From assembly GCA_034359265.1 (NCBI GenBank), contig CP136895.1:6884501-6948500 (forward strand): a stretch of DNA of 64,000 bases, in the 5' to 3' direction. The first letter of the stretch is position 1, and each line of letters begins with the position of its first letter. The position numbers were made by a program, and so were the translations under genes. Under the pieces are notes generated by a model. That model did not search any database, was not told the origin of the DNA, and saw nothing but the letters and a program-made list of their open reading frames with translations. Of the stretch, positions 47,914 to 58,958 are shown piece after piece. This DNA comes from Canna indica (Eukaryota > Streptophyta > Magnoliopsida > Zingiberales > Cannaceae).

Positions 47914-49092
47914 GAAGAAAATGAGTATGAAATTAATATTATATCCGATGTATATCAAATTTTAAAAAATTATATTTAACTCATCTTTATTTATTATTCA
48001 ATTTTATCATATTTTATCCAATAAAATAAACACAATTTAAAAGAAATAAAGTTTATATATATATATATTCACCATGGGCCAGGTTCACTGGATTAATCAC
48101 TTTCTCCACTAAAGCCTTTGTTACAAAAGTAAACTAATATACTATTTAATTAGTGCCAGTTAATGCAATGAATAGGAGCATGTTAGGTTTGTGTAATATA
48201 TATATATATAGATAGAGAGGGATTTGGTTTGCACAAGTCAACAGCATTGGTGGAAAGAGAAGAATCAACAGGAGGTCAACTTCAGCTGAAATATATGCAT
48301 GCTTCTTCTTTATAGGCCACACAAAGTGGCTTCTCAAGTTAATTAATATATGCATATATTCCTAATTCTTCACAATTATATATGAATACTTAAATATTTC
48401 AAAAGATGCTTCAAGAACTTGGTGGTCACATCTGTTATCTTTCTATTGAGATTTGGAATAATCCTGAATAGGATTCCAAAGACAATGTATATATTAGCTC
48501 ATGTTTTCACATATTTTTAATTATTTTGATTTAATTAACCCTGTCAATTACAATTAGATTGAAAGCAGCAGTTGAGGAGGATATGGGAAAGAAAGACTAG
48601 GACTGATAGAGAGCATTAGAATTAACAAACAATTAAATAATTAATATATAATAAATTAATCTGATAACTTGCTTTCAGAAGGAGGTAAACTTATATACTG
48701 ACACATGCATTTAATAATTATTAATTAACTATGCTGAAAAACTTGACATCCAGTAGAGGAGAAAGAAAAGGACAAATTGACACCATGCACTCACATATAT
48801 ACAATCACATTTTAAACTCAATATTCATGATTTTCCTATTATATTTATGTTGAGAAATAAATCAAGCACGAAAAAGAAGGAGAAAATCACAACCCATGCA
48901 TATAAAAATTTTTATATGTGATTCGATAAGATTGTCTACGTCGATCCATTGCACGGGAAGTTCTTTCTTTTATATTTTAGGATTTCAAAAATAAGAGAAA
49001 TATTACATTGCAATATATGTTACAAAAAAAAATAAGGCAATAAAAAAGGAGGCTGAACTAATTAGTCGTCACACAATATCTCAAAAATTTAC
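47914..49092. other. AT-rich intergenic DNA
   Basis: No gene or repeat boundary recognised before the CACTA element. Confidence 0.4.
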
Positions 49093-49095
49093 TAA

Positions 49096-51370
49096 CACTA
49101 CTAGAAATTGGGCTTTCAGTAATGGCTATCAGCAACGGTCGCTTAAGCTGTTGCTATTTGCAACGACGTTCTTACGGTCGCTCAAGTCATTAGAAATATT
49201 TGCAACGGCTGCTAAGATAAATCCCATTTCTAATGGGCTATTTCTAACGGACACGTTCTTACGGTCCTACTATTCCATTTGGGATTTATGTTATTCATAT
49301 TGTTGATCCTCCTATCGATGATACTACTGAGGCTAGTACATCCAGACACAGACGACCACGCGGGCCGAACAGGTGGCAGCCTCCACCAGCCGCAGTGTCA
49401 CGCAGATTCATTAGCGTGATTGGGGAGCGATAATATATCATGAATTATGAATCATTAAAATTTATTATATCACAATATAATATTAAATTTTATTTTTATT
49501 GTGCAGGTTTGAGCAAGAAGAAGTGTCAATGAGCATTTCTTCTACCATTCGACGATACATGCACGGGGCATGGCCCACGTGGTCTCAAGTGCCCAGTGAG
49601 CACGTTGACATGTTATGGCGCGAGTTTGAGGCATGTATTAATTTTTTTATATATACATGCATGATGATTAATATTGGTATTGTATTATTATTTTGCAGGC
49701 TCGCTATACATGGGTTGAGGACCAGAGGTCCTCCATTTACGCTGCTTGGGAGGCTATTTCCCGGGCAAGGTACAACAGACAACTGGGGCAGTCCCGGTCC
49801 CAGGCGATGGCCCGAGCTGGGACCACTAACATCGCGGAGACTCGGGTATACAGCCCCGATTGGATTACTCCAGATATATGGGACCAGCTTGTGGCATTAT
49901 GGTCGACGGATCGATGGCAGGAGGTTTCTAGGACTGCGACTAGAAACCGCATGTCGGGGGGAGGAGCGTGTCACACTAGCGGCTCTATTGCATTTGTTGT
50001 GCACGCGAACCGTATGGTATGTATACCTTAATTTTAATTTTATATTTTATTTATTACTTTGTGTACTAATTAATGTATTTGTTTTGTAAATATAGACGAC
50101 GGTGTTGGACGATGGGACTGTCCAGCGACCCTCCCCGATGGCGGTGTTTGAGCAGACACATCGTCGAGTACGTGGGACGAGAGAGTATGTCGACAACCGC
50201 GCTGCATTTATTATGGTAAGTATATTTGTTTAAATTATTCATTATATATTTATAATTTAAGTTTTATGAAAAATATTAAACAAAAAATTAAACTCGAGTA
50301 GGAGACCTACAGTCAAACGGTGATACAGCGCGAAGGCACCCCCGAGGACTTTGACGCAGCAGCGTGGGTCGATGCTGCAGGTGGCTGGGACCACGACCGC
50401 GTGTATGGTTTTGCAGATAGTGGTCATGCGCGAGCTGTGCTAGGGCCACTTGGGGCACCGACCCCTCCGCATGCTGGTGAGCAGCCGTCGACCTCCAGGT
50501 CCAGAGATGATCATAGTAGCAGGATAAGGAAACTGGAGGAGACAGTCGCACGTCAGACTGAGTTGATGGAGCGTTAGAGTCAGATGATGGCGAATATGCA
50601 AGTTATGCTACGCAACTTGTCAGGTCATCCCGGAGCAGCATCATCTGATCCATCATTCTCGAGTCAGTCCACGCCGGTGTACACCCAGGCAATCCAGACT
50701 CCGCTATATGACCCAGACCATCCTCCATCGTCATCGTGAGATTTATTATTTTTTTATTATATTGACTTTGTTACTTCGATACTATATATATATCAATTTT
50801 TTTTTGTTTGGATATTGATACTTAAATTTTGCATTTGAATAATTTTTATTCGATTGGGGATAATTATAAATATAAGTATAATTATTTTGATATATACCTG
50901 GGGTGTATTTGTGATGTGTGAATGGATATGTGTATGGGTATGTGAGTTATATATCAGATAATGTATCAATATATTAATGGAAATTTGGAATTTTGATGTT
51001 TTTTCGATTTCAGTATCTAGTAATCAGCAACGGCTTTCCCACGGTCGTCCGTGGGAAGGCCGTTACTAAAAGTGTATCGAAAGCCGTGGCTAAAAACCTA
51101 CAGCAATGGCTTAGCAACGGTCATTCACTAACGGCGTTGCTACGGACACGCGGGCCGTTGCTAATAATTGTTATCAGCAACGGAACCAGGTTCATGGAAA
51201 AATCGTTGCTGATAGTATTATTAGCAACGGCCCGAGCGACCGTTGCTAAGTTATCAGCAACGCGTGTTTCTGCCACGGCTCCGTTGCAACGAGCGGAGCC
51301 ATTGCACACCGTTGCTGATGGTTTTCAACAACGGCTAGAACCGTTGCTGATGCTCATTATTCCAGTAGTG
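49096..51370 (+). mobile_element. CACTA transposon copy 2 (2,275 bp), internal-deletion derivative
   Basis: Ends are CACTACTAGAAATTGG and CATTATTCCAGTAGTG. A 3-bp duplication, TAA, lies at 49093-49095 and 51371-51373. Subterminal GCAACGG repeats lie at both ends; the left block is short (to about 49265) and the right one long (about 51010-51370). The left block runs straight into the TnpA-type gene, so the whole TnpD-type transposase region present in copy 3 is missing here. Confidence 0.92.
49507..50577 (+). pseudogene. TnpA-type (Transposase_24) gene of CACTA copy 2
   Basis: Exons 49507-49630, 49699-50016, 50096-50215 and 50302-50577 have lengths matching copy 3 where comparable (124, 318 and 120 nt). 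A broken first exon ends at 49429, where the donor is AT instead of GT, and no start codon remains upstream. Encoded blocks are RRYMHGAWPTWSQVPSEHVD, ARYTW.EDQR..IYAAWEAISRARY, WITPDIWDQL, NRMSGGG.CHTSGS and FEQTHRR.RGTREYVDNRAA. The last exon stops at TAG 50575-50577, where copy 3 has CAG. The 49630 junction needs a GC donor (GAG|GCATGT). In En/Spm, TnpA binds subterminal repeats and helps excision. It is probably inactive. Confidence 0.75.
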
Positions 51371-51373
51371 TAA

Positions 51374-51814
51374 AGTTTTAGAGAGTTATCTTTTAAAAAG
51401 AGGAAGAAGTAATTATAGGTTAATATTGATCACTATTGATGGGTGTAGAAAGAAAGATGACAAAATAGCAATATTATATAGTTAGTTAAAATATTTTTTA
51501 TACAATTAATATTAATTATTTTGTCAATATTAATTTCGGGATGTAATTTACTCTTATAGGAAGCGTACCCACTAGTAGTTTTGTGGTGAGACACTAGGGT
51601 ATGTTGCCAATGGATCATATGTTTGATCCTTAATTGTAGCACTTTATGCGTATATTTTCGCGTTTATGTGTATGCATTGTGATGCGCCTTGTGAGTATAT
51701 AGTCCATGTGAGAATTATGAAGATTAAGACTATTATATACTCCGTTTTAATTAATAAATAAACTAAGGCATGTAACCTCTAAATTCTAATGACTTGAGCT
51801 AACATCATTTTTTT
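51374..51814. other. short AT-rich spacer
   Basis: No gene recognised between the CACTA element and the 3' end of the next LINE. Confidence 0.4.
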
Positions 51815-52549
51815 TACCAAGAAAGAAAATTATATTACTAATCTAAATAGGCCAGGACCATAAAAAATCATGTTGTACAATGTTAAGGAAGTCGAGAGGC
51901 CTACTGCAGGAGCAGTATAAACTGAAGAGTAGAGACATGCCCTTGTTTGCTGCCCAGTGGACAACTTTAATTGTTACATTCTTTATACGTAAAATGATAA
52001 AAGACACAATTACAATGAACAACTTCATTATCAATCTTGCGGAAGATTAGCTTCAAGAAAATGGGAATTGGAACAGTGTTGTTAAGTATATCCATTAGGA
52101 TCTTAGTGTAAGTCTCAATAATGATAAATTTGAAGCATTGAACAGCTACAAAAGAAAGCGCCATCCAGACAGCAAAAGCTTCACAATATAAAACAGATTT
52201 ATCAAACAGATAACAAAAAGCATTTTGAATTATGTTTTCGAAATAATTTCTAGCAACAAAATATGCACTACAATTAAGGTTCATAACCAAGTCATTAGAG
52301 TTAAATTTTACCCAAAGATTAATAGGAGGAGACCATTTGAGATTGATAGAGTTAAATTTAAATTTACCATCAAATTTCAATTTGGTCAAATAATTCCGAG
52401 TAAAGCCATTGATAGAAGTCATGAGACTGGAAGGGGAGAGTTGTCTACCTTCATGCAATTTCAATTTTCTAGCATGCCAAATGAACCACAGAGTATTCAC
52501 AATAATGGTTTTATAAAGGAAGTCATTAAAGGAAGCATGAGTAGAATTA
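51815..52549 (-). mobile_element. 3' end of the split family-2 LINE (RNase H domain and tail)
   Basis: The minus strand encodes NTLWFIWHARKLKLHEG and then an RNase H domain beginning LKWSPPINLWVKFN. It holds YCEAFAVWMALSFV but has FNSND where the related copy has FNCDG, so the first catalytic Asp context is changed. It ends in an A-rich stretch (T-run on the plus strand near 51810-51818). The reading continues, after a 6.3-kb insertion, from the zf-RVT segment at 58959. It is therefore the downstream part of the LINE that fills 58.9-64 kb. Confidence 0.8.
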
Positions 52550-52599
52550 TGGGTGGTAATTGGAATCGGTTAACCGGTTACACTACTAGAAAAATGGTC

Positions 52600-52980
52600 A
52601 TCAGCAACGGCTGATGCCGTTGCTGAGCCGTTGCTGAAGAGCATCAGCAACGGCTGAGCCGTTGCAATAGCGCCGTGACAGAAAGTCGCGTTGCTGATGA
52701 CTTCGCAACGGATCAGCAACGGCCGCTCGGGCCGTCGCTCAAAACATTATCAGCAACGGCCGCTCGGGCCGTCGCTAAAACTATTATCAGCAACGGGTTT
52801 GCAACAGACCCGGAGCCGTTGCTGATAACATTAATAGCAACGGCCGCTGAGTCCGTAGCAACGCCGTTAGTAAAACTCCGTCGCTAAGCCGTTGCTGTAG
52901 GTCATCAGCAACGGCTTTCGATACACTTTTAGCAACGGCTTTCCCACGGACGCCCGTGGGAAAGCCGTTGCTGATGACAT
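52600..52980. repeat. 3' subterminal repeats of CACTA copy 3
   Basis: Many copies of ATCAGCAACGGC and its reverse complement GCCGTTGCTGAT occur at short spacing. The block is closely similar to 51010-51370 in copy 2 (shared words such as CTTTCCCACGG and GTGTATCGAAAGCCGT). Confidence 0.9.
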
Positions 52981-53277
52981 ATACTTGCAACCAGAAATTT
53001 GAAAATTTCAAATTTCCATTGATACATTGATACATTTATCTGATACATAACTCACACACCCATACCCTCATACACACATTCATTCACACATCACAAACAC
53101 CTCATACACATTCATTCACACATCACAAACACACCAACATATATACATCAAAACAATTATACTTATATTGATAATTATCCACGATAGTATAAAAACAATT
53201 CAAATGCAAAATTGAAGTATCAATATCCAAACAAAATAAGTTAAACAAGTTCAATATCCAAACAAAAAATCTCACGA

Positions 53278-54813
53278 TCAAGATGGAGGATGGTCTGGAT
53301 TATATGGCGGGGTCTGGAGCGCTTGAGTGTACACCGGCGTGGACTGACTCGAGGACGATGGATTAGATGATGCCGAAGAGATGACTGGTTCGGGATGACC
53401 TGACAAGTTGCGTAGCATAGCTTCTATATTCGCCATCGTCTGACTCTGACGCTCCATCATCTCAGTCTGACGCGCGACCGTCTCCTCTAGTGCCCTTATC
53501 CTATTACTATGATCATAACTGGATCTAGAGGTGGACGGCCGCTCACCAGCGACCGGAGGGGTCGGTGCCCCAAGTGGCCCTAGTACGGCTCGCGCATGAC
53601 CACTATCTGCGAAGCCATATACGCGGCCATGGTCCTAGCCACCTGCGGCCTCGACCCACGATGCTGCGTCAAAGTCCTCGGGGGTGCCCCCGCGCTGCAC
53701 CACCGTCTGGCTGTAGGTCTCCTACTCGAGTTTGATTTTTTGTTTAATATTTATCATAAAACTTAAATTATAAATATATAATGAATAATTTAAACAAATA
53801 TATAATTACCATAATGTATGCAGCGCGGTTGTGGATGTACTCCCCCGTCCCATGTGCTCGACGGTGAGTCCGCTCAAACACCGCCATCGGGGAGGGTCGC
53901 TGGACACTCCCGTCATCCGACACCGTCGTCTACATTTACAAAACAAATACATTAATTAGTACACATAATAACAAATAAAATATATAATTAAAAGATATAC
54001 TTACCATACGGTTTGCGTGCACTGCAAATGCAACAGAGCCGCCGGTGTGACGCGCTGCTCCTCCCGACATGCGATTTCTAGCCGCATTCCGAGAAACCTT
54101 CTGCCATCGATCCGTCGACCATATCCCCACGAGCTGGTCCCATATATCCGGAGTAATCCAACTGGGGCCGTATCCCCGAGTCTCCGCGATGTTAGTGGTC
54201 CCAGCTCGGGCCATCGCTTGGGACCGAGCCTGCCCCAGCTGCCCGTTGTACCTTGCCCGGGAAATAGCCTCCCAGGCAGCGTAAATGAAGGGCCTCTGGT
54301 CCTCGGCCCATGTATAGCGAGCCTGCAAAATAATAATATCAGAACCAATATTAATATATCATCATGCATGTAAAAAATAATAATAATACGTGCCTCAAAC
54401 TCGCACCATAACATGTCGACGTGCTCGCTAGGCACGTGAGACCACGTAGGCCATGCCCCGTGCATGTATCGTCGAATAGTAGAAGAAATGCTCCTCGGCA
54501 CTTCTTCTTGCTCGAACCTGCACAACAAAAATAAATTTTAATATTATATTATGATATAATAAATTTGTAATGATTCATAATTCATGATATATTACCGCTC
54601 CCCAATCACGCTAATCAATCTACGTGACTCTGTGGCTGGTGGAGGCTGCCACCTGTTCGGCCCGCGTGGCCGCCTACGTCTGGATGTACTAGCCTCGGCA
54701 GTATCATCGGAATGAGGATCAGCAACAGGTGGATCAACAGCATGAGTAAGTGCTGGAGTCTCACCGATCGGAGACTCCGAAACTCTCCTGCGTCGATAAC
54801 CACGACCAGACAT
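53278..54813 (-). pseudogene. TnpA-type (Transposase_24) gene of CACTA copy 3
   Basis: Five exons on the minus strand: 54813-54596 (MSGRGYRRRRVSE..., donor GAGCG|GTAAT), 54517-54394, 54322-54005, 53929-53810 and 53721-53278. The frame joins throughout if the second intron uses a GC donor (TTTGAG|GCACGT at 54394/54393); the other donors are GT. Residues encoded by exons 2-4 carry the Transposase_24 pattern (W.PDIWDQLVGIWST..W.KVS, NRMSG....HTGGS, FERTHRR..GTGEYIHNRAA). The last exon encodes a Gln/Glu-rich probable coiled coil (RIRALEETVARQTEMMERQS) and a Ser/Pro tail. A nonsense TAG at 53637-53635 replaces the TGG (GGWDH) kept in copies 1 and 2. Likely role: binding the subterminal repeats. 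Confidence 0.8.
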
Positions 54814-54888
54814 ATCTGTCGAACAGACATATAATCAGATTATTGTATAAATAGTAGAGATATATTTAATAAAATATATACTTTATAA

Positions 54889-56138
54889 TTATTCTTCATC
54901 ATCTGAATAATAGTCTTCGAATTCTTCTTCTTCCTCCTCTTCTTCCTCTTCTTCATCTTCTTCATCTCCAGCTTCCTCAATTTCATGATCGTCATCATCA
55001 GCATATTCAACTTCTAATTGAATTGACGTTGTGTTTGCATCCTCGAGTATTGGAATAATACGATCCACAGCAGGAAGATCATCTTCTTGATAGAAACCAG
55101 GAGGATCATTTTCTCCTACTATCGGATCAATTTTTCCTCTACCTTTTGTCTTACAGACTACACGCCAATCCGCTCTATCTTTATTTCGAGCCATATACTT
55201 CGCGTAATATACTTGTTCGGCTTGTGATGCCAATATAAAAGGCTCATTTGCTGCCAATTTCGATTTATAATTGACCTCAACAAGTTTGTATTTTGGATGA
55301 ACTTTCATGCCCCTTTCTGTTGTATCGAACCAATGACATCTAAATAGGATCACTGATTTCAAGCCGAAGTAGTGCAACTCTATCACTTCTTCTACCAGTC
55401 CATAAAAATCCATATCACATTCAACATAGGTTGTCCCTTTCACGCAGACCCCAGCATTCAACTCCGCTGATATTACAATCGGCCTTGATGCTTAAGAGCT
55501 GTGTCATTGCTGAAAACCTAGTGTATTTAGAACAATTCTCATACAAAGGTTCATCGGCAGCTTTCAACATCTCGTAAAATTCTGCAGCTTCTTTATTCGG
55601 TAATTCAATCTCTACCGCAGCCCCTATTTCTGTGATATCAACCGCTGTAGTATCTGGTGGGACTGATGTCTGAAGATCTGGCCAATGTCTGAAGATCTGG
55701 CCGATCAACATTATCATTCAGGTGGAATTGACCCCCAAGACTATCAAGTATCATAGTTCTATAGGGATTTGACCCCCTACATTGACTGGATGAAGAAGCA
55801 CCAGCAGAGGAAGATTCACCATATGTCTGAACGACAGGATTGCTCGACGTCCCGACTTCGCGTGACTCCCCGTGACAAGTCCATAGAAAATATCTTGGTG
55901 CAAATCCTTTGGTATATAGATGCAGAGTGACAGTCTCCCGATCGAAAAATCATCCATTTGAACAAATGCGGCACGGACATCGGATTTGATCACCCATGCT
56001 AACGAAATTTCGATTCGAATAGGCGAAATTGAGGAAGTACGTTACGCCTAATCGAAACTCATTCGTTAAAGCTCCACGATCAAGACGTCGGTACATCCAA
56101 CTTCGATCAGCCGACATGATTCTGTCAATCAATGACAA
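54889..56138 (-). pseudogene. TnpD-type CACTA transposase remnant (Transpos_assoc, tnp2 start, DUF4216)
   Basis: Starting at 56138 on the minus strand, ADRSWMYRRLDRGALTNEF...CPCRICSNG is the transposase-associated domain. A TGA at 55952-55950 interrupts it before FFDRETVTLHLYTKGFAPRYF. A tnp2 N-terminal piece follows (EMLKAADEPLYENCSKYTRFSAMTQL). Near 55475 it joins abruptly to DUF4216 (AGVCVKGTTYVECDMDFYGLVEEVIELHY, KYKLVEVNYKSKLAANEPFI) and an acidic Glu/Asp tail ending at 54889. The entire catalytic centre expected between tnp2 and DUF4216 is absent. About 75 bp separate it from the TnpA-type gene. Confidence 0.8.
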
Positions 56139-56198
56139 TTTCTTTGGTTAATGTCTTTAGGTGAGATTGTCCTATTCCATTCGGGATTTATGTTATTC

Positions 56199-56376
56199 GT
56201 ACTGCACTTACGTTTTTATTTTAACTGTTAACTAATTATTCTAAATTTCGACAGCATCTCCCTACAGTTCTCCGAATACGCATATCATCTGGGCGCGTAT
56301 CGGAGAACAAGAGAGATGTTGCCGAAATTTAGAATAATTAGTTAACAGTTAAAATAAAAACGTAAGTGCAGTACAA
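56199..56376. repeat. near-perfect inverted repeat (about 80-bp arms) in CACTA copy 3
   Basis: The left arm starts GTACTGCACTTACGTTTTTA. The right arm ends with its reverse complement at CGTAAGTGCAGTAC. Only a few mismatches occur along about 80 bp, and the loop is roughly 15-20 bp. The transcript would fold into a long hairpin. It lies upstream of the TnpD-type remnant, in its presumed leader. Confidence 0.85.
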
Positions 56377-56584
56377 ATAACTATATTCTCAAATTGTCCA
56401 ATCAGGGACAATTCAAGAATTGTACGTCGTATAAAAGATCATCTACTTCTTTTACATGAACATACAATTCCCGAACGGATCTAAGGTTTTGCTAAATCAT
56501 ATCCGATCGTCGATGCGTACGTGAAACATATCAACTCGTCGGAGGATGATTATTTTCTAAATGTTTCGAGATAGTTCGAGTCCA

Positions 56585-56850
56585 TATTGGACGATTTTGG
56601 GGCGCGTCCGAAGTGGACGATTCCGGCGCGAGTCCGAATTGCACGATTCTGGCGCGAGTCCGAATTGCACGATTCCGGCGCGCGTCCGAAGTGGACGATT
56701 CTAGCGCGAGTCCGAATTGGACGATACCGGCGCACGTCCGAAGTGGACGATTCCGGCGTGCGTCCGAAGTGGACGATTCCGACGCGAGTCCGAATTGGAC
56801 GATACCGGCGCGCGTCCGAAGTGGACGATTCCGGCGCGCGTCCGAAATTA
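56585..56850. repeat. GC-rich tandem repeat, about 27-bp unit
   Basis: About ten copies of a unit like GGACGATTCCGGCGCGAGTC plus CGAA(T/G)T, alternating CGAGT/CGCGT and AATT/AAGT variants. The overlapping open frames on both strands are produced by the repeat and are not genes. Confidence 0.9.
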
Positions 56851-57298
56851 ATCTAAACCGTAATAATTAATCTAACAAATTAAATAATTAATCTAAACAA
56901 TTAATTAACAATTATAAAATAATTAATTAACAATTATAACATAATATAAATTATATATATAAATTATAAATTCCGGCGCCGGAGTCCACCCTCCGGCGCC
57001 GGCGTACAGTGGCCGGACACACTGTCCGGCCACTGTAGAAGGTCCGGCGGCGGCCATCGGCCGACCGCCGCCGGCCGAAACCCTAGAAATAGGGTTTCGG
57101 TCGGGTGATTCCTGTCGGCCGCAGGGAAGAGACGGCCGCAGGGAGGAGACATACCTGAACAAGTCGGAAGCAGCGGTCGGCGTCGTCGGCGTCGGCAGCA
57201 GCGGCAGCAGCGGCGGCGAGTGGCGTCGGCAGGAGCGGTGGCGGCAGTAGCGGGAGGAAGAAGGGTCGGGCGCGAGAGCGTGCCCTATATAAACTTAT

Positions 57299-57599
57299 CA
57301 GCAACGGCTCACTCGCCCGTTAGAACGCCGTTGCTGATAAGTTATCATCAGCAACGGCTCACTTATCCGTTAGAAAGCCGTTGCTGATAATTAAAATATC
57401 AGCAACGGCTCACCTTTCCGTCCGAAAGCCGTTGCTGATAATTAAAATAATCAGCAACGGCTCGGTTTTCCGTTAGAAAGCCGTTGCAGATACAGTTTTC
57501 TGCAACGGCTCGAGCGGCCGTAAGAATGCCGTTGCAAATAGCAACGGCTTGAGCGGCCGTCGCTGATAGCCGTTGCTGAAGACGAAGTTTCTAGTAGTG
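57299..57599. repeat. 5' subterminal repeats of CACTA copy 3
   Basis: Five or six units of about 50-60 bp, each starting ATCAGCAACGGCT and closing with AGCCGTTGCTGAT. The 20-25 bp between them carry CCGTTAGAA/CCGTCCGAA. Each unit is therefore itself a potential hairpin. Confidence 0.9.
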
Positions 57600-58958
57600 T
57601 TAACCGAACCACAAAATCCGATTTTGGATAGTGATTTTGCGGTTCAGTTTCGATTTCGGTTAGTGAAACTCAAAAATCATTTTAAAACGATTCGGTTTCG
57701 ATTACCGGGTCGCGAATAACCGGTAACCGAAATCGATTATAAGTTTTGGTTTCGGTTACCAGTTATTCGCGGTTAACCGGTACCCGAAACCGGTAAAATA
57801 TATGTTAGTAAAATATTTAAATTCGAAACCCGTTACTCTACCCACTAACTCACCTACCCATTACCTTATGTATGGAAGATTAAAAACTGAACCTAATTTT
57901 CCCAACCGAGTAGCCGACACTCTCGACAACTACTCACTCATCCACCATTCCACCAAATACTCGACGGCGGACGGTCTCAACTCATTCACTTGTCGATCAC
58001 TCGCAGAATCGCAGTCACCGCGACATCGCCTCCAGTCGCAGTCGTCGATCGCTTGTAGAGTCGCAATCGTCGGCTCGCTGCGACGCCGCCTCCAGTCGCA
58101 GTCATCGATCGCTCATGGATGGTCTCCCAGACTACCCCCTCGGCCCTCGCCGACTCTCGAGTCCCGACCACCCGACTCCCCTCTTTGCCCTCACCGAGTC
58201 GTCAACTCCCCACTCGACTTCCCCTCCAAGACCGGATATGTCCTTGCCGAGTCACCGACTCTCCACTCGACTTTCCCTCCAAGATCGGATATACTTCAGA
58301 AACAGTGAGTAAATTTTATTTCTTGTTTGTTTTTACCAATTTAAACTGGGATTCTTCTCATGGTACATTAGTAATGTGGTAACAAAACTGTAATATTACC
58401 TTAATGTCTCTCATGCATACGTAAGCATGATGAATTAAGTTTGCTTTTGTTATGTCATATTATGATCTATTTTAGCTAGTCAATTGCTTAGATCTAATTT
58501 CTGTGAAATCTAATTGTTAAAGATTGGAATTGCATGTAGTCATTGTTAAAGCAGATATTTCATTCTCCTTGTTTTGTATAATCTTTTGAAGTTTTTCTGT
58601 TCAACAGCTTCAATGTATTTTCTATTTTTTTGATGATGAACTATTTACCTCAATGTATTTTGACGAACTATTTAATTACTGTCTTTTAATCACTTTTTGG
58701 TTATTAATTTTTGAAACGATTATCCGTTTACTAACTGGTTAATCGGTAGTAAACGGTTAACTGGTTCTATCAGAATCGGAAAAATTCAATTTCGATTATT
58801 CGCGGATAACCGATTTCGATTTCGGTTAGCGGGTTTGGAAATCGATTTCAGTTTCGATTAACCACCAAAATTGTGATTAACCGAACCATTGTCATCCCTC
58901 CAAGAGCCAATAACCCAATCACTCCTATCAGAGAGATCAAGCTCTAGTATCTATTTAG

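Larger units (their letters stand above)
52581..57599 (-). mobile_element. CACTA transposon copy 3 (5,019 bp), core transposase deleted
   Basis: Ends are CACTACTAGAAAAATGG and GAAGTTTCTAGTAGTG. A 3-bp duplication, TTA, lies at 52578-52580 and 57600-57602. Genes run on the minus strand: TnpD-type remains (56138-54889), then the TnpA-type gene (54813-53278). Subterminal repeats of CAGCAACGGC fill 52600-52980 and 57299-57599. A long hairpin and a tandem repeat lie in the 5' region. The catalytic part of the transposase is missing, so the element is non-autonomous. Confidence 0.93.
52550..58898. mobile_element. hAT-like element F, interrupted by CACTA copy 3
   Basis: The left end (TGGGTGGTAATTGGAATCGG, 52550-52569) and right end (CCGAACCATTGTCATCCCT, about 58880-58898) are roughly inverted. 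Both border CGGTTAACCG and TTTCGGTTA-type words, as in the other hAT-type elements. Without the CACTA insertion it would be about 1.3 kb. It lies inside LINE coding sequence. No clean 8-bp duplication was found. The interior at 57780-58310 has C-rich direct repeats (near 58026/58089 and 58205/58259) and no recognised protein. Confidence 0.6.

Noticed and set aside
56550..56870. Repetitive open frames encoding ARVRIxRFRR-type peptides
   Set aside because: Produced by a 27-bp tandem repeat that keeps all frames open; not a protein gene.
57299..57599. Regularly spaced repeats resembling a CRISPR array
   Set aside because: Repeats alternate in orientation, spacers are similar to each other and the genome is eukaryotic. 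They are CACTA subterminal repeats.
57802..58312. 168-codon open frame inside the hAT-like element
   Set aside because: Made of direct repeats (CGCCTCCAGTCGCAGTC and CACTCGACTT units) with three overlapping frames open. No hAT transposase or BED-finger motif seen.
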